From: Archangium lansingense
GTDB taxonomy: Bacteria; Myxococcota; Myxococcia; Myxococcales; Myxococcaceae
NCBI RefSeq assembly: GCF_026626635.1
Contig: NZ_JAPNKA010000001.1
Span: 3,410,001 to 3,474,000 of the forward strand
DNA length: 64,000 bases
Direction of reading: 5' to 3'
Shown: positions 33,659-43,137 of the stretch, one piece after another
Layout: each line of letters starts with the position of its first letter
Position numbering within the stretch: the first letter of the stretch is position 1
The notes under the pieces: generated by a model
Databases searched by the model: none
The model's input: the letters and a program-made list of their open reading frames with translations, nothing else
Told to the model about the DNA's origin: nothing
Translations under genes and position numbers: made by a program

Positions 33659-35104
33659 ATGACCGTTCCCGCTCCCGCCTCCGCTCCTCCGCCTTCTGAC
33701 GTCCCGACTGCCGAGGTGCCGCTCTCTGGTGTGCGTCGATGGTGGCCGCTCGGGGTGTTGCTGGGCGGGGTGGGGCTGTTGCCCGCGCTCATCGCGGTGG
33801 CGCAGCTCGGGCGCATCCACCCGGACGAGGTGTACCAGCTCCTCGAGCCGGCCTGGTTCCGCGCTCACGGCTACGGAGTATTGGCCTGGGAGTGGCGCGT
33901 GGGCCTGCGCAACTGGGCCATGCCTGGAGTGGCCGCGTGGTTGCTGCGGCTGGCGGAGGTGTTGTGGCTCACCCACCCGGTGGCCTACCGGGCGCTGCTC
34001 GCTGTGCCGCAGGTGGCGCTGCACGCGTGGATGTTGTGGGCCGCGTACCGCTACGCCGAGCGTCGTGCCGGAATTTCGGGGGGCCGCTTCGCCCTGCTCG
34101 CCATGGGCCTCTATGGGCCGGTGCTCGTCTTCGCGGGCCGCACGCTGGGCGAGTCCCTCTCCACCGCCTTCCTGGTGGTGGCCCTGGAGGCGTTGGATCG
34201 AACCGAGCGCCCGGTGCGTGCGGGCCTGGTAGGCGGACTGGCACTGGGACTGGCAGTGGTGGCGCGCTACGGCTCGGCGGTGGTGGTCCTGGCGGCGCTC
34301 GTCTGGCTGGCGGCGGGACGACGCTGGCGGGTGCTCGCCTTCGCGTGCCTCGGGGGACTGGGTGTGGCGCTGGGCTTGGGCGCCCTCGATTGGGCGACGT
34401 GGGGCAAGCCCTTCCACTCCTTCTTTGCCTACGTGGACTTCAACGTGCTCTCCGGGCAGGCCGCGAGGCAGTTCGGCGCCTCACCGCCGGTCTTCTACCT
34501 GTGGCCCTTCTTCTCGGGACTGCCCCTCTGGTTCTGGGCTGTGGTGCCCCAGGGCGTGTCCTCGATACGCCGGCGGTTCGCTGTTCCACTCCCGCTCTTC
34601 TGCGCGGGGGTCTACCTCGTGGCCATCACCGCCACGGCGCATAAGGAGGAGCGCTTCCTCTATCCGGCGCTGGTGCTCCTGGTCATGGCCGCGGCTCCGG
34701 CGCTGGCTGCCCTCGTGCTGGGACGTGAGTCCGCCCGCTCGAGGTGGGGACTGGGGGCGATGGCTCTGGCCACCGCGCTGCTGGCGGGACACTTCTTCCC
34801 ACCGGGGGACCTGCGGGGAGATCAATTCCGCGCCATCGTCGCGGCCACCCGGGATGACGGCGCCAGCGGGCTGCTCATCGTCAACGAGGGCCTGTGGGGT
34901 GCAGGGGGCTTCTTCTACATCGGCAAGAACATCCCCTGGTCCACCTGCGACTGGCCCCACGACGCCAACTTCCAGCAGGCCATGCGAGACACGCGCTTCA
35001 ACCGCGCCGTCACCTTCGAGGGCCGTGCTCTCGCCGAGCTCCGGGCGGCGGGCTTCCGGGTGGTGGGCCGGGTGGGCCGCGAGACGGTGCTCGCACGGGA
35101 CTGA
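33659..35104 (+). CDS. multi-pass mannosyltransferase-like protein (GT22/ALG9-PIG-B type)
   Basis: 481 residues with about ten membrane spans. The N-terminal loop has the catalytic acidic pair typical of lipid-linked-sugar glycosyltransferases of GT-C fold (RIHPDEVYQLLEPAWFRAHG), and HKEERFLYPALVLLV is the family-22 hallmark. Eukaryotic members add mannose from dolichol-phosphate-mannose; the bacterial members act on polyprenyl-linked donors at the inner membrane with the active site outside. It is alone on the plus strand, with no operon partner. The 206 bases before it separate it from dnaX. Substrate unknown. Confidence 0.8.
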   Translation: MTVPAPASAPPPSDVPTAEVPLSGVRRWWPLGVLLGGVGLLPALIAVAQLGRIHPDEVYQLLEPAWFRAHGYGVLAWEWRVGLRNWAMPGVAAWLLRLAEVLWLTHPVAYRALLAVPQVALHAWMLWAAYRYAERRAGISGGRFALLAMGLYGPVLVFAGRTLGESLSTAFLVVALEALDRTERPVRAGLVGGLALGLAVVARYGSAVVVLAALVWLAAGRRWRVLAFACLGGLGVALGLGALDWATWGKPFHSFFAYVDFNVLSGQAARQFGASPPVFYLWPFFSGLPLWFWAVVPQGVSSIRRRFAVPLPLFCAGVYLVAITATAHKEERFLYPALVLLVMAAAPALAALVLGRESARSRWGLGAMALATALLAGHFFPPGDLRGDQFRAIVAATRDDGASGLLIVNEGLWGAGGFFYIGKNIPWSTCDWPHDANFQQAMRDTRFNRAVTFEGRALAELRAAGFRVVGRVGRETVLARD

Positions 35105-35109
35105 AGGGC

Positions 35110-35155
35110 AAAAAAAGAAGGAGCCGAGTCCTCTTTTCAGAAGACTCGGCTCCTT
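35110..35155 (-). terminator. rho-independent terminator of the SRP RNA/serine tRNA block
   Basis: On the minus strand, AAGGAGCCGAGTC and GACTCGGCTCCTT pair over 13 bases with a 12-base loop, followed by CTTTTTTT. The U-tract exists only on this strand, so the terminator belongs to the SRP RNA transcript and not to the plus-strand glycosyltransferase gene. Confidence 0.9.
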
Positions 35156-35164
35156 CACAAGAAC

Positions 35165-35244
35165 GGCCGGGACACACGCGGAGGTGCGCTACCGTTGCTT
35201 CCTTCCGGACCTGGCGGGGTTCACGTCCCCACGTTGTCCCGACC
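35165..35244 (-). ncRNA. ffs: signal recognition particle RNA, small bacterial type (4.5S-like)
   Basis: The minus strand contains GCCAGGTCCGGAAGGAAGCA, the universal SRP RNA domain IV with its GGAA tetraloop and symmetric/asymmetric loops where Ffh binds. The ends pair (GGTCGGGAC with GTCCCGGCC, one G-U). The RNA is about 80-100 nt, a hairpin without the Alu domain. A strong terminator follows. It sits downstream of serine tRNA genes, all on the same strand. Confidence 0.93.
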
Positions 35245-35271
35245 ACAAGCTCTTTGTTACGACAACAACTA

Positions 35272-35358
35272 CGGAGAGGGTGGGATTCGAACCCACGATA
35301 CCCTTTCAGATATACACGCGTTCCAGGCGTGCGCCTTCAACCGCTCGGCCACCTCTCC
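35272..35358 (-). tRNA. tRNA-Ser (GGA)
   Basis: Long variable-arm cloverleaf of 87 nt: acceptor GGAGAGG/CCTCTCC, D-arm with GGCCGAGCGGTTGAAGGC, anticodon loop CTGGAAC (anticodon GGA, reads UCC/UCU), T-arm GGTTCGAATCC, discriminator G. CCA not encoded. Confidence 0.96.
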
Positions 35359-35371
35359 ATAAGACACTCAG

Positions 35372-35458
35372 CGGAGAGCGTAGGATTCGAACCTACGATA
35401 CCGTTCCCGGTATGCCTGATTTCGAGTCAGGTGCCTTCGACCACTCGGCCAGCTCTCC
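35372..35458 (-). tRNA. tRNA-Ser (CGA)
   Basis: 87-nt class II tRNA: acceptor GGAGAGC/GCTCTCC, anticodon loop CTCGAAA (anticodon CGA, reads UCG), long variable arm, T-arm GGTTCGAATCC, discriminator G. CCA not encoded. It starts five bases after the tadA stop region on the same strand. Confidence 0.96.
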
Positions 35459-35463
35459 AATAT

Positions 35464-35931
35464 TCACTTGTCGCGTTTCTTCTCGCGCAGTCGCTCGAAG
35501 AAATCCTTCAGCATTTGGCGGCTCTCGTCCGCCAGAATCCCACTCATCACTTGGAGCCGGTGATTGTGCCGGGGCTCCTCGGCGAGGTTGTAGAGCGAAC
35601 CTACTGCGCCAGCTTTCGGATCCATCGTTCCGAAGACCAACCGCGTGACCCTCGACTGAACCAGCGCTCCAGCGCACATCGCGCACGGCTCCAGCGTCAC
35701 ATACAGGGTGACACCCGTGAGCCGCCACGCTCCTAACGCCTTGGCCGCTGCGTCCAGCGCGAAGATCTCCGCATGGGCGAGAGGGTTGCGGTCGATTTCC
35801 CGACGATTGAAGCCGACCCCGATGACCTTGCCATCGTGAACGGCCACAGCACCGACAGGAACTTCCCCGAGTCCAGCGGCTTCCCGCGCGAGCGCGAGTG
35901 CCTGCTGCATGAAAGCTTCATCCAGACTCAT
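35464..35931 (-). CDS. tadA: tRNA(adenine-34) deaminase TadA
   Basis: 155 residues. A zinc-dependent cytidine/adenosine deaminase fold with HAEIFALDAAAKALG (His and catalytic Glu, about residues 53-55) and PCAMCAGALVQSRV (two zinc Cys, about 84-87). The protein ends in the typical helix RQMLKDFFERLREKKRDK. TadA converts A34 to inosine in tRNA-Arg(ACG), letting it read CGU, CGC and CGA. The gene lies 27 bases downstream of the very tRNA it modifies and 5 bases before tRNA-Ser(CGA), within a tRNA cluster. Start ATG 35931. Confidence 0.95.
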   Translation of the reverse strand: MSLDEAFMQQALALAREAAGLGEVPVGAVAVHDGKVIGVGFNRREIDRNPLAHAEIFALDAAAKALGAWRLTGVTLYVTLEPCAMCAGALVQSRVTRLVFGTMDPKAGAVGSLYNLAEEPRHNHRLQVMSGILADESRQMLKDFFERLREKKRDK

Positions 35932-35958
35932 GAGGGGAAGAGACGAGAGGGGAAAGGT

Positions 35959-36035
35959 TGGCGCTCCCTGGAGGATTCGAACCTCCGGCCTTCGGATTCG
36001 TAGTCCGACGCTCTATCCAGCTGAGCTAAGGGAGC
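35959..36035 (-). tRNA. tRNA-Arg (ACG)
   Basis: 77 nt with encoded CCA: acceptor GCTCCCT/AGGGAGC, D-arm TAGCTCAGCTGGATAGAGC, anticodon loop CTACGAA (anticodon ACG), T-arm GGTTCGAATCC, discriminator G. It is the substrate of TadA, whose gene follows. Confidence 0.97.
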
Positions 36036-36119
36036 TTGCCGTTTCCTTGCACCGCTCTACTACAACCACCGTCTCTCTACCACAACTACTTTCTTTCGCG
36101 CTTCCACAACCAAGATGAG

Positions 36120-36209
36120 TGGCGGAGAGAGAGGGATTCGAACCCTCGATACCCTTTCGAGTATGCAGGTTTAGCAAACCTGTGCCTTCAGCCTCTCGGC
36201 CATCTCTCC
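36120..36209 (-). tRNA. tRNA-Ser (GCT)
   Basis: 90 nt with encoded CCA: acceptor GGAGAGA/TCTCTCC, anticodon loop TTGCTAA (anticodon GCT, reads AGC/AGU), long variable arm, T-arm GGTTCGAATCC, discriminator G. Confidence 0.97.
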
Positions 36210-36252
36210 ACAGCCTTTACTGTCAAAGAACCGCAAACGACAAGAACAAAAT

Positions 36253-36339
36253 CGGAGGAGGTAGGATTCGAACCTACGGGAAGCTTGCGCCACCTGCGGT
36301 TTTCAAGACCGCTGCCTTCAGCCGCTCGGCCACTCCTCC
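36253..36339 (-). tRNA. tRNA-Ser (TGA)
   Basis: 87-nt class II tRNA: acceptor GGAGGAG/CTCCTCC, anticodon loop CTTGAAA (anticodon TGA, reads UCA and neighbours), very long variable arm, T-arm GGTTCGAATCC, discriminator G. CCA not encoded. First tRNA downstream of serS. Confidence 0.96.
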
Positions 36340-36450
36340 AACTGCTTGAAGCCGCGCGGACCACCGAACTGCGTGGGCCGCCCTTCTACATCATCCGGGG
36401 CCCATTGCAACAACGATATCGGGCCCCGGAAGCTGACAGCACGTTGAGTC

Positions 36451-37752
<1,302 letters not shown>

Positions 37753-37785
37753 TCACCCCGCGCGGGCCGGGCAAGGCAGGAAGCA

Positions 37786-37813
37786 CCCGGGCGCCCGGAA
37801 ACGGACGCCCGGG
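37786..37813 (-). terminator. GC-rich hairpin between the zinc-ribbon/TPR gene and serS
   Basis: CCCGGGCGcCCG and CGGaCGCCCGGG pair over 11 of 12 positions around a GAAA/TTTC loop. There is no U-tract, so termination strength is uncertain, but it marks the boundary between the large TPR gene (stop at 37826) and serS (start at 37734). Confidence 0.45.
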
Positions 37814-37825
37814 GGGGCTGGGGGG

Positions 37826-40800
37826 CTACTCGAGGAAGGTGATTTCGTCCTCGACTTCCTTGCGGTCCACCGCGTCCGGCTTGCGCCCCAGGTACTCCTG
37901 GAAGGACTTGATGGCTTCCTTCTTCTTGCCCTTCTCCTTATAGGCGTAGCCCAGGTGGTACCAGGCCTCGGGCTCGACCTTGTCGCTCTTGGTGGCCTTC
38001 ACGTACCAGTCGATGGCCTTGCCGTACTGGTTCTGTTCGCTCCAGGAGCGGCCCACCTTGTAGAAGACCTCCGTCAGGGCCGGGTCGGCCTTGAGGGCCT
38101 GCTCGTAGGCGCGGATGGCCTCCCGCCAGCGCGTGGCGTTGAAGTGCGTGTTGCCGATGGAGACGTACACCCGGGTGCGCTTGGGCTCCACCTTGAGCGC
38201 GGCCTGGAAGGCGGTGAGGGCCTCCTCGAACTCGTTGCGCTCCAGGTGGGCCTGACCCAGGGCCTCGTGGGCGTCAGCCATCTTGGGGTCGAGCTTCACG
38301 GCCTCCTGCCACTGCTCGATGGCCTCGGGCAGCTTCTTGGCGTCCCGGTAGAGGGCGCCGAAGGCGTAGCGGTAGTCGGTCCGCTTGGAAGCACGCTCCA
38401 CCGCGGTCCTCATGCTCTCGATGGCCAGGGTGTAGTCGCCGCCAGGCACCGTCTCCGGATCCGCGTTGTCCTTGACCGCCTTCGCCTTGGCCGCCTTCAC
38501 CTGGGCGTCCACCTGCGCCTTGAGCACCCGGGCCATGTAGAAGTTGGCCTCGGCGTTGGAGGGCTCGCTCTTGAGCGCCGCCATCAGGTTGAGCTCGGCA
38601 GTCTTGAAGGCGCTGGCGGCCTCGGTCTCCTTGCCCTCTGGAGCGCCGTTGCCCTTGTCGAGCAGGACGGCGGCCAGGGTGATGGGCGGGCCCGCCGCGC
38701 GCGGATCCTCCTTCTTGGCCTGCTCCAGCTCGGCGATGGCGTCGTCCAGCTTGCCCTGGCGCCACAGCACCAGGCCGCGGTGCATCCGGGCGCCGCGGAG
38801 CGTGTGCGGATCCAACGACAGCGCGGTGTCGGCCTCCTTCTGGGCCTTCTCCAAATCACCCGCGAGCAGCGCCAGGCGGGACAGCCCGAGGTGGGCATCC
38901 GCGAGGTTGGCATCGAGCGAGACGGCGCGCTCGAACGCCGCCTGGGCGGTGGTGGTGTCCTCCGCGGCGAGCGCCTGCTCACCCAGGCTCAACTGCACCC
39001 AGGCGTTCTCGGGGGCCAGGGTGGAGGCCGTCTCGAAGTGAGCCTTCGCCTGGTCGTTGCGGCGCAGGCGCAGGTGGAGGCGCCCCAGGGCGACGTGGGC
39101 CTCGATGAGCTTCTCATCCGCCTTGAGGGCGCGCGTGTAGTGCTCCTCGGCGGAGGGGTTGTGGTCGGTCAGCTCCTCGATGCGGCCATAGAGGTACTCG
39201 AGGCGGGCGTTGTCCTTGAAGCGCTTGACGGCCTCCTCCACCCGCTTCCGCGCGTCCTCGAACTTCCCGAGCGTCACCAGGGTGCTGATGTAGCCATCCG
39301 TGGCCTCGAGGTTCTGCGCCTCGGCCTTGGCCACCTCCTCGTGGAAGGGCAGGGCCTCCTCGAACTTGCGCTGGGCGTGCAGCACGCGCGCCAGATAGGT
39401 CTTGAGGATGAGGGCCTTGGAGTCCTTCTCCAGCGCCGCCCGCAGCTCCTTCTCGGCATCCTCGAGCCTGGCGAGCTGGAAGAGGGCGATGCCCTTGAAG
39501 GTGCGGGCGCGCGACAGCTCCGGCGGGCTCATCTGCGCCTGGCTCTTCTCGTCGAGCGCACGCTCGGCGGCCTCGAGCCCCTTCTGCGCGTCCTTGCGCA
39601 GCAGCAGCTCCACCGCGGCCAGCTCCACCGAGGAGCTGAGGTGGGTGGCGTCCGCCTTGAGCGCGGCCTCATAGGCCTTGGCGGCCTCATCCGCCTTGCC
39701 TCCGGCCTGGTAGGCGTTGCCCAGCGCGTGGTGGGCCCTGGCCAGGTCCGGCTGCGCCTTCAGCACCTTGTTGAGGGTGTCGATGGCCTCGGCGCTGTCC
39801 TTCTTCTGGGCCGCCTGCGCCTCGGCGAGCAGGAGTCCCAGCTCCACATCGCCCTGGTTGGCGCTCCAGGCGCCCTTCGCCAGAGAGACGGCCGTGCTGG
39901 AGTTCCCCGCGATGAGGGCGCTGCCCACCTGGTACTTGGTGTACTCGACGTTCTCCTCGCCCAGCAGCTCCAGGCTCGCGGCCTCCTCCTCGGAGCGGCA
40001 GCGCGACAGGTCGGAGCTGTTGGCACCCGAGTAGCGGCGCTGCAGGTGGAAGACGGCCTGGCACCAGATGGCGCGCACCTCGGGGTACTCGCTCCCGGCC
40101 AGCACCTTCTCCGTGAGCGTCTGGGCCTGCTTGTAGCCCTGGAAGGAGTCCTGGAGCATCGCCTTGCGCGCGGCCTCGACGTCCGCGTGCTCCGAGGTGC
40201 CCGGCTTGACCTTGGAGGGGAGGAACTTCTTCAACCCGAAGACCCCGTAGCGCGTGGCGCCGAAGCTGAAGCCCACGATGAGCACCAGCAGCGCCGCCGC
40301 GACGGAGATGACCAGCGGCAGGCGCTGCTTGAGCTTGCCGAGGATGATCTCCATTTTGGTGGTGCTGTCCGTCACCGCGACGGGCGCCATCCGGCCGCCA
40401 TACATCTGCTGCAGCTTCTCCATGTTGGCGGCGGAGTTCAGGTTGGCCTTGGAGCCGGGCTCGGTGGCGGGCTGGGGAGGCGCGGCGACGGCGGGCGTGC
40501 CCGGGCCCTCCATTAGCTTCTGGATGGCGGCGGCGAAGGTGGGCACCGTGCCGATGGGCGTCCAGGAGTCTCCGTCATTGGAGACGTCCTCGTTGCCCAG
40601 GAGCTGGCCGTCCTCGAGCATCTTGACGACGACGCCCTCCTCGAACGGGCCGAAGACCTTGCCCGAGCGGCGGCGCACGTGGAAGCGACGCACGTTGGAC
40701 CTGGCCTTGTTGGCCCCGCTGTCCTTGGCCGCGTCGTCGATGAAGCTCAGCATCTCCAGGCCATCGGCCGTGCCCGGGTTGGTGAGCGGCGGCAGCGGCG

Positions 40801-42133
40801 CGGAGAGGTCGGCCTCGAGGTCATCACCCCCGGGCAGGGGCGCGGAGGGATCGAACTCGAGCGCGTCGGGGATGGAGGCCTCAGCGGACGCCATGGGCGC
40901 CGCGGGCGGGGGCTCCGAGAAGTCCATGCCCACGTCCACCGTGGAGGGCGAGGGCTCCGAGAAGTCGACGCTCGTCACCTCCGCACCCTGCGCGGGCGGC
41001 AGGGCGAAGGGATCCTCATCGGCGAAGGGATCCGCGGACGGCGGAGGCGGGGCGAACGGATCCTCCTCGGGCTCCACCTGGGCGGGAGGCAGGTCGAACG
41101 GGTCTTCGTCCGCTCCGGAACCGGCGGCGAAGGGATCCGCGGCCGGCGCGGGAGGCAGGCCGAACGGATCGGCCTCGGGCTCCACCTGGGCGGGAGGCAG
41201 ACCGAACGGGTCATCCGCACCGGAATCGGCACCCGGCGCGGCGTCGTACGGGTTGCTCTCGGGCGGAGGCGGAAGGGCGAACGTGTCCACCTCGGACGTG
41301 TTCGGCTGGTGCGAGGCCAGGAACGAGTCGTCGGCGGCGGCGTACGGGTCGCTGGCGGGCGGAGGCGGCAGGGCGATGGCGCCCGCGGGCGTGGCGGCGT
41401 ACGGGTAGGGCTCCTCCGAGGAGGGCGGAGGCGGCAGGGCGATGGCGTCTGCCTGGGGCGCGGCGGCGTACGGGTCCGCGGCGTAGGGGTCCGCGGCGTA
41501 GGGGTCCGCGGCGTAGGGATCCGAGCCGTACGGGTTGCCCGCGGGCGGAGGCGGCAGGGCGATGGCGTCCGCCTGGGGCGCGGCGGCGTAGGGGTCCGCG
41601 GCATAGGGATCCGCGCCGTACGGGTTGGAGTCGAAGGAGCCGGGCAGGGGCACAGCCTCGCCCTGCGGAGCGCCGCTGGCGTACGGGTCGCTGGCGTACG
41701 GGTCGCTGGCGTACGGGTCGCTCATGCCGGGCAGCGGGATGGCGCCGCCCGCGGACGTGTCCTGGCCGTAGTCCTGTCCGGAGTAGTCCGCGGAGGGCAT
41801 GGCGGCGCCAGGCAGCGGGATGACCTGCTGCGGGGCGGTGGGCGTTGTCGAGTTGTCGCGGTAGGCCGCGCTCGGCACCGGCATGGCGACGACGCGCGTG
41901 GTCTCGGCCTCAGGAGGCCGCTGGAAGTCGTCGTAGCCCGCGTAGGGATCGGCCTGGGGCGCGGGGGGGCCGGGCAGCGGGATAGCAGCGGGAGTGGGCG
42001 CGCTGACCGGCTCTTCGGCCTTGATGGGAAAGGTGTTCTGGCACCGGGCACACTTCAGCTTCGCGCCGCCCGGTGGGATCCGCTTGTCATCGATGTTGTA
42101 ATTCGTCTGGCAAGACGGGCAGGAGACTTTCAT
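37826..42133 (-). CDS. GltI/AgmK-like membrane protein: zinc ribbon, GYF-like domain, membrane span, TPR array
   Basis: 1435 residues. An N-terminal zinc ribbon (CPSCQTNYNIDDKRIPPGG ... CARCQNTF, 1-35) is followed by an Ala/Pro/Asp-rich region to about 470 with DPYA-type tandem repeats, and a GYF-like domain at about 481-545 (GKVFGPFEEGVVVKMLEDGQ). A single membrane span lies near 605-625 (LPLVISVAAALLVLIVGFSF), then about 20 TPRs (DLARAHHALGNAYQAGGKAD; EAWYHLGYAYKEKGKKKEA). Zinc-ribbon plus GYF proteins with periplasmic ends occur in the Agl-Glt gliding machine (GltJ/AgmX, GltI/AgmK), where the cytoplasmic part docks MglA or regulators. It is not in a glt cluster here, so the name is by architecture only. 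Confidence 0.8.
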   Translation of the reverse strand: MKVSCPSCQTNYNIDDKRIPPGGAKLKCARCQNTFPIKAEEPVSAPTPAAIPLPGPPAPQADPYAGYDDFQRPPEAETTRVVAMPVPSAAYRDNSTTPTAPQQVIPLPGAAMPSADYSGQDYGQDTSAGGAIPLPGMSDPYASDPYASDPYASGAPQGEAVPLPGSFDSNPYGADPYAADPYAAAPQADAIALPPPPAGNPYGSDPYAADPYAADPYAADPYAAAPQADAIALPPPPSSEEPYPYAATPAGAIALPPPPASDPYAAADDSFLASHQPNTSEVDTFALPPPPESNPYDAAPGADSGADDPFGLPPAQVEPEADPFGLPPAPAADPFAAGSGADEDPFDLPPAQVEPEEDPFAPPPPSADPFADEDPFALPPAQGAEVTSVDFSEPSPSTVDVGMDFSEPPPAAPMASAEASIPDALEFDPSAPLPGGDDLEADLSAPLPPLTNPGTADGLEMLSFIDDAAKDSGANKARSNVRRFHVRRRSGKVFGPFEEGVVVKMLEDGQLLGNEDVSNDGDSWTPIGTVPTFAAAIQKLMEGPGTPAVAAPPQPATEPGSKANLNSAANMEKLQQMYGGRMAPVAVTDSTTKMEIILGKLKQRLPLVISVAAALLVLIVGFSFGATRYGVFGLKKFLPSKVKPGTSEHADVEAARKAMLQDSFQGYKQAQTLTEKVLAGSEYPEVRAIWCQAVFHLQRRYSGANSSDLSRCRSEEEAASLELLGEENVEYTKYQVGSALIAGNSSTAVSLAKGAWSANQGDVELGLLLAEAQAAQKKDSAEAIDTLNKVLKAQPDLARAHHALGNAYQAGGKADEAAKAYEAALKADATHLSSSVELAAVELLLRKDAQKGLEAAERALDEKSQAQMSPPELSRARTFKGIALFQLARLEDAEKELRAALEKDSKALILKTYLARVLHAQRKFEEALPFHEEVAKAEAQNLEATDGYISTLVTLGKFEDARKRVEEAVKRFKDNARLEYLYGRIEELTDHNPSAEEHYTRALKADEKLIEAHVALGRLHLRLRRNDQAKAHFETASTLAPENAWVQLSLGEQALAAEDTTTAQAAFERAVSLDANLADAHLGLSRLALLAGDLEKAQKEADTALSLDPHTLRGARMHRGLVLWRQGKLDDAIAELEQAKKEDPRAAGPPITLAAVLLDKGNGAPEGKETEAASAFKTAELNLMAALKSEPSNAEANFYMARVLKAQVDAQVKAAKAKAVKDNADPETVPGGDYTLAIESMRTAVERASKRTDYRYAFGALYRDAKKLPEAIEQWQEAVKLDPKMADAHEALGQAHLERNEFEEALTAFQAALKVEPKRTRVYVSIGNTHFNATRWREAIRAYEQALKADPALTEVFYKVGRSWSEQNQYGKAIDWYVKATKSDKVEPEAWYHLGYAYKEKGKKKEAIKSFQEYLGRKPDAVDRKEVEDEITFLE
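41440..41720. repeat. tandem DNA repeats coding for Asp-Pro-Tyr-Ala units
   Basis: The 15-base unit gcgtaggggtccgcg recurs three to four times in a row at 41468-41520, and a longer block containing gggcggaggcggcagggcga recurs at about 41345, 41425, 41545. A second run (gctggcgtacgggtc, 41678-41720) has three copies. They encode Pro-Tyr-Ala-Ala-Asp-type spacers in the disordered region of the zinc-ribbon protein and are likely to vary in copy number between strains. Confidence 0.8.
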
Positions 42134-42417
42134 GGGTTTCCTTCAGCGGGGGCTGGACGGTCGCGAGCGGCCGCGCTCCCGCGGCGGGCGAAGGTTATCA
42201 GAGGCATTTTCCAGGCGGCAAAGAAGGAGACGCTCCATGGGATAACGCCCCTGGAGGCAGGGCAGGCGGGCAGGGGACCCCCTCCCGGGCGGCCTCGGTG
42301 ACGCTCATGTTGCGCGCGGTAGCACCGAAGGTGCTAGACCCGACTTTTCCATGGAACCTCGGCGGTAGTTGAGCATCGACGGGGCCCGCGGGGGCATGCT
42401 AGGTCGCACGGTCGCCC

Positions 42418-43128
42418 ATGGCCCCGTACCTCTCCATCGTCATCCCGGTCTACAACGAGGCGTCCATTGTCGCCTCCGCCGCGGCAGAGCTCTCCCAGGG
42501 CCTGGAAGAGCGCGGCTGGGACTACGAGATCATCTTCGCGGAGAACGGCTCGCGCGACTCCACGCCCCAAATCCTGGAGGGGCTGTGCGCACAGAATCCG
42601 CGCCTGCGCTGGTTCCACTCGGAGCGGCCCAACTATGGCGTGGCGCTGAAGGCGGGCATCGAGAAGGCCCGGGGCACTTTCGTCTTCTGCGATGAGATCG
42701 ACCTGTGCGATCTGAGCTTCTACGACACCGCGCTGCCGGTGCTGGAGAAGGGCGGGGCGGACATGGTGGTGGGCTCGAAGGCGGCCAAGGGCGCGAGTGA
42801 CCAGCGGCCCCTCGTGCGGCGCGTGGCCACGCGGGTGCACAACAAGCTGTTACGGGTGATGCTGGGCTTCCAGGGCACGGACACGCACGGACTGAAGGCC
42901 TTCCGGCGCGAGGCGCTGCTGCCGGTGGTGGCTCGGTGCGTGGTGGACATGGACGTGTTCGCCAGCGAGTTCGTCATCCGCGCCTGGCGCGAGGGGCTGC
43001 GGGTGGTCGAAATCCCCATCAAGCTTCACGAGAAGCGCCAGCCCTCCATCCACCTCTTCAAGCGCGTGCCCAACGTGCTGAAGAACGTGGGCAAGCTGGT
43101 CTACGTCATCCGCATTCGCGGCACCTGA
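42418..43128 (+). CDS. family 2 glycosyltransferase
   Basis: 236 residues, GT-A fold: LSIVIPVYNEASIV at the N-terminus, YEIIFAENGSRDST for nucleotide binding, FVFCDEIDLC in the place of the metal-binding DxD, and KLHEKRQPSIHLFKRVPN near the end. It lacks the C-terminal membrane helices of DPM/GtrB-type enzymes, so it resembles soluble dolichol-phosphate-mannose-synthase-like or polyprenol-phosphate transferases attached by partners. It is followed after 9 bases by a polysaccharide deacetylase on the same strand, suggesting joint action on a surface glycan. Donor and acceptor unknown. 284 bases of non-coding DNA precede it. Confidence 0.85.
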   Translation: MAPYLSIVIPVYNEASIVASAAAELSQGLEERGWDYEIIFAENGSRDSTPQILEGLCAQNPRLRWFHSERPNYGVALKAGIEKARGTFVFCDEIDLCDLSFYDTALPVLEKGGADMVVGSKAAKGASDQRPLVRRVATRVHNKLLRVMLGFQGTDTHGLKAFRREALLPVVARCVVDMDVFASEFVIRAWREGLRVVEIPIKLHEKRQPSIHLFKRVPNVLKNVGKLVYVIRIRGT

Positions 43129-43137
43129 GGAGGCGGA

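Noticed and set aside
35110..35155. Hairpin as the terminator of the plus-strand glycosyltransferase gene
   Set aside because: The T-tract lies on the minus strand only, so it terminates the SRP RNA.
41440..41720. Tandem repeats that look like an array
   Set aside because: The unit is 15 bases, in frame with the coding sequence, without spacers; it is protein-coding low complexity, not CRISPR.
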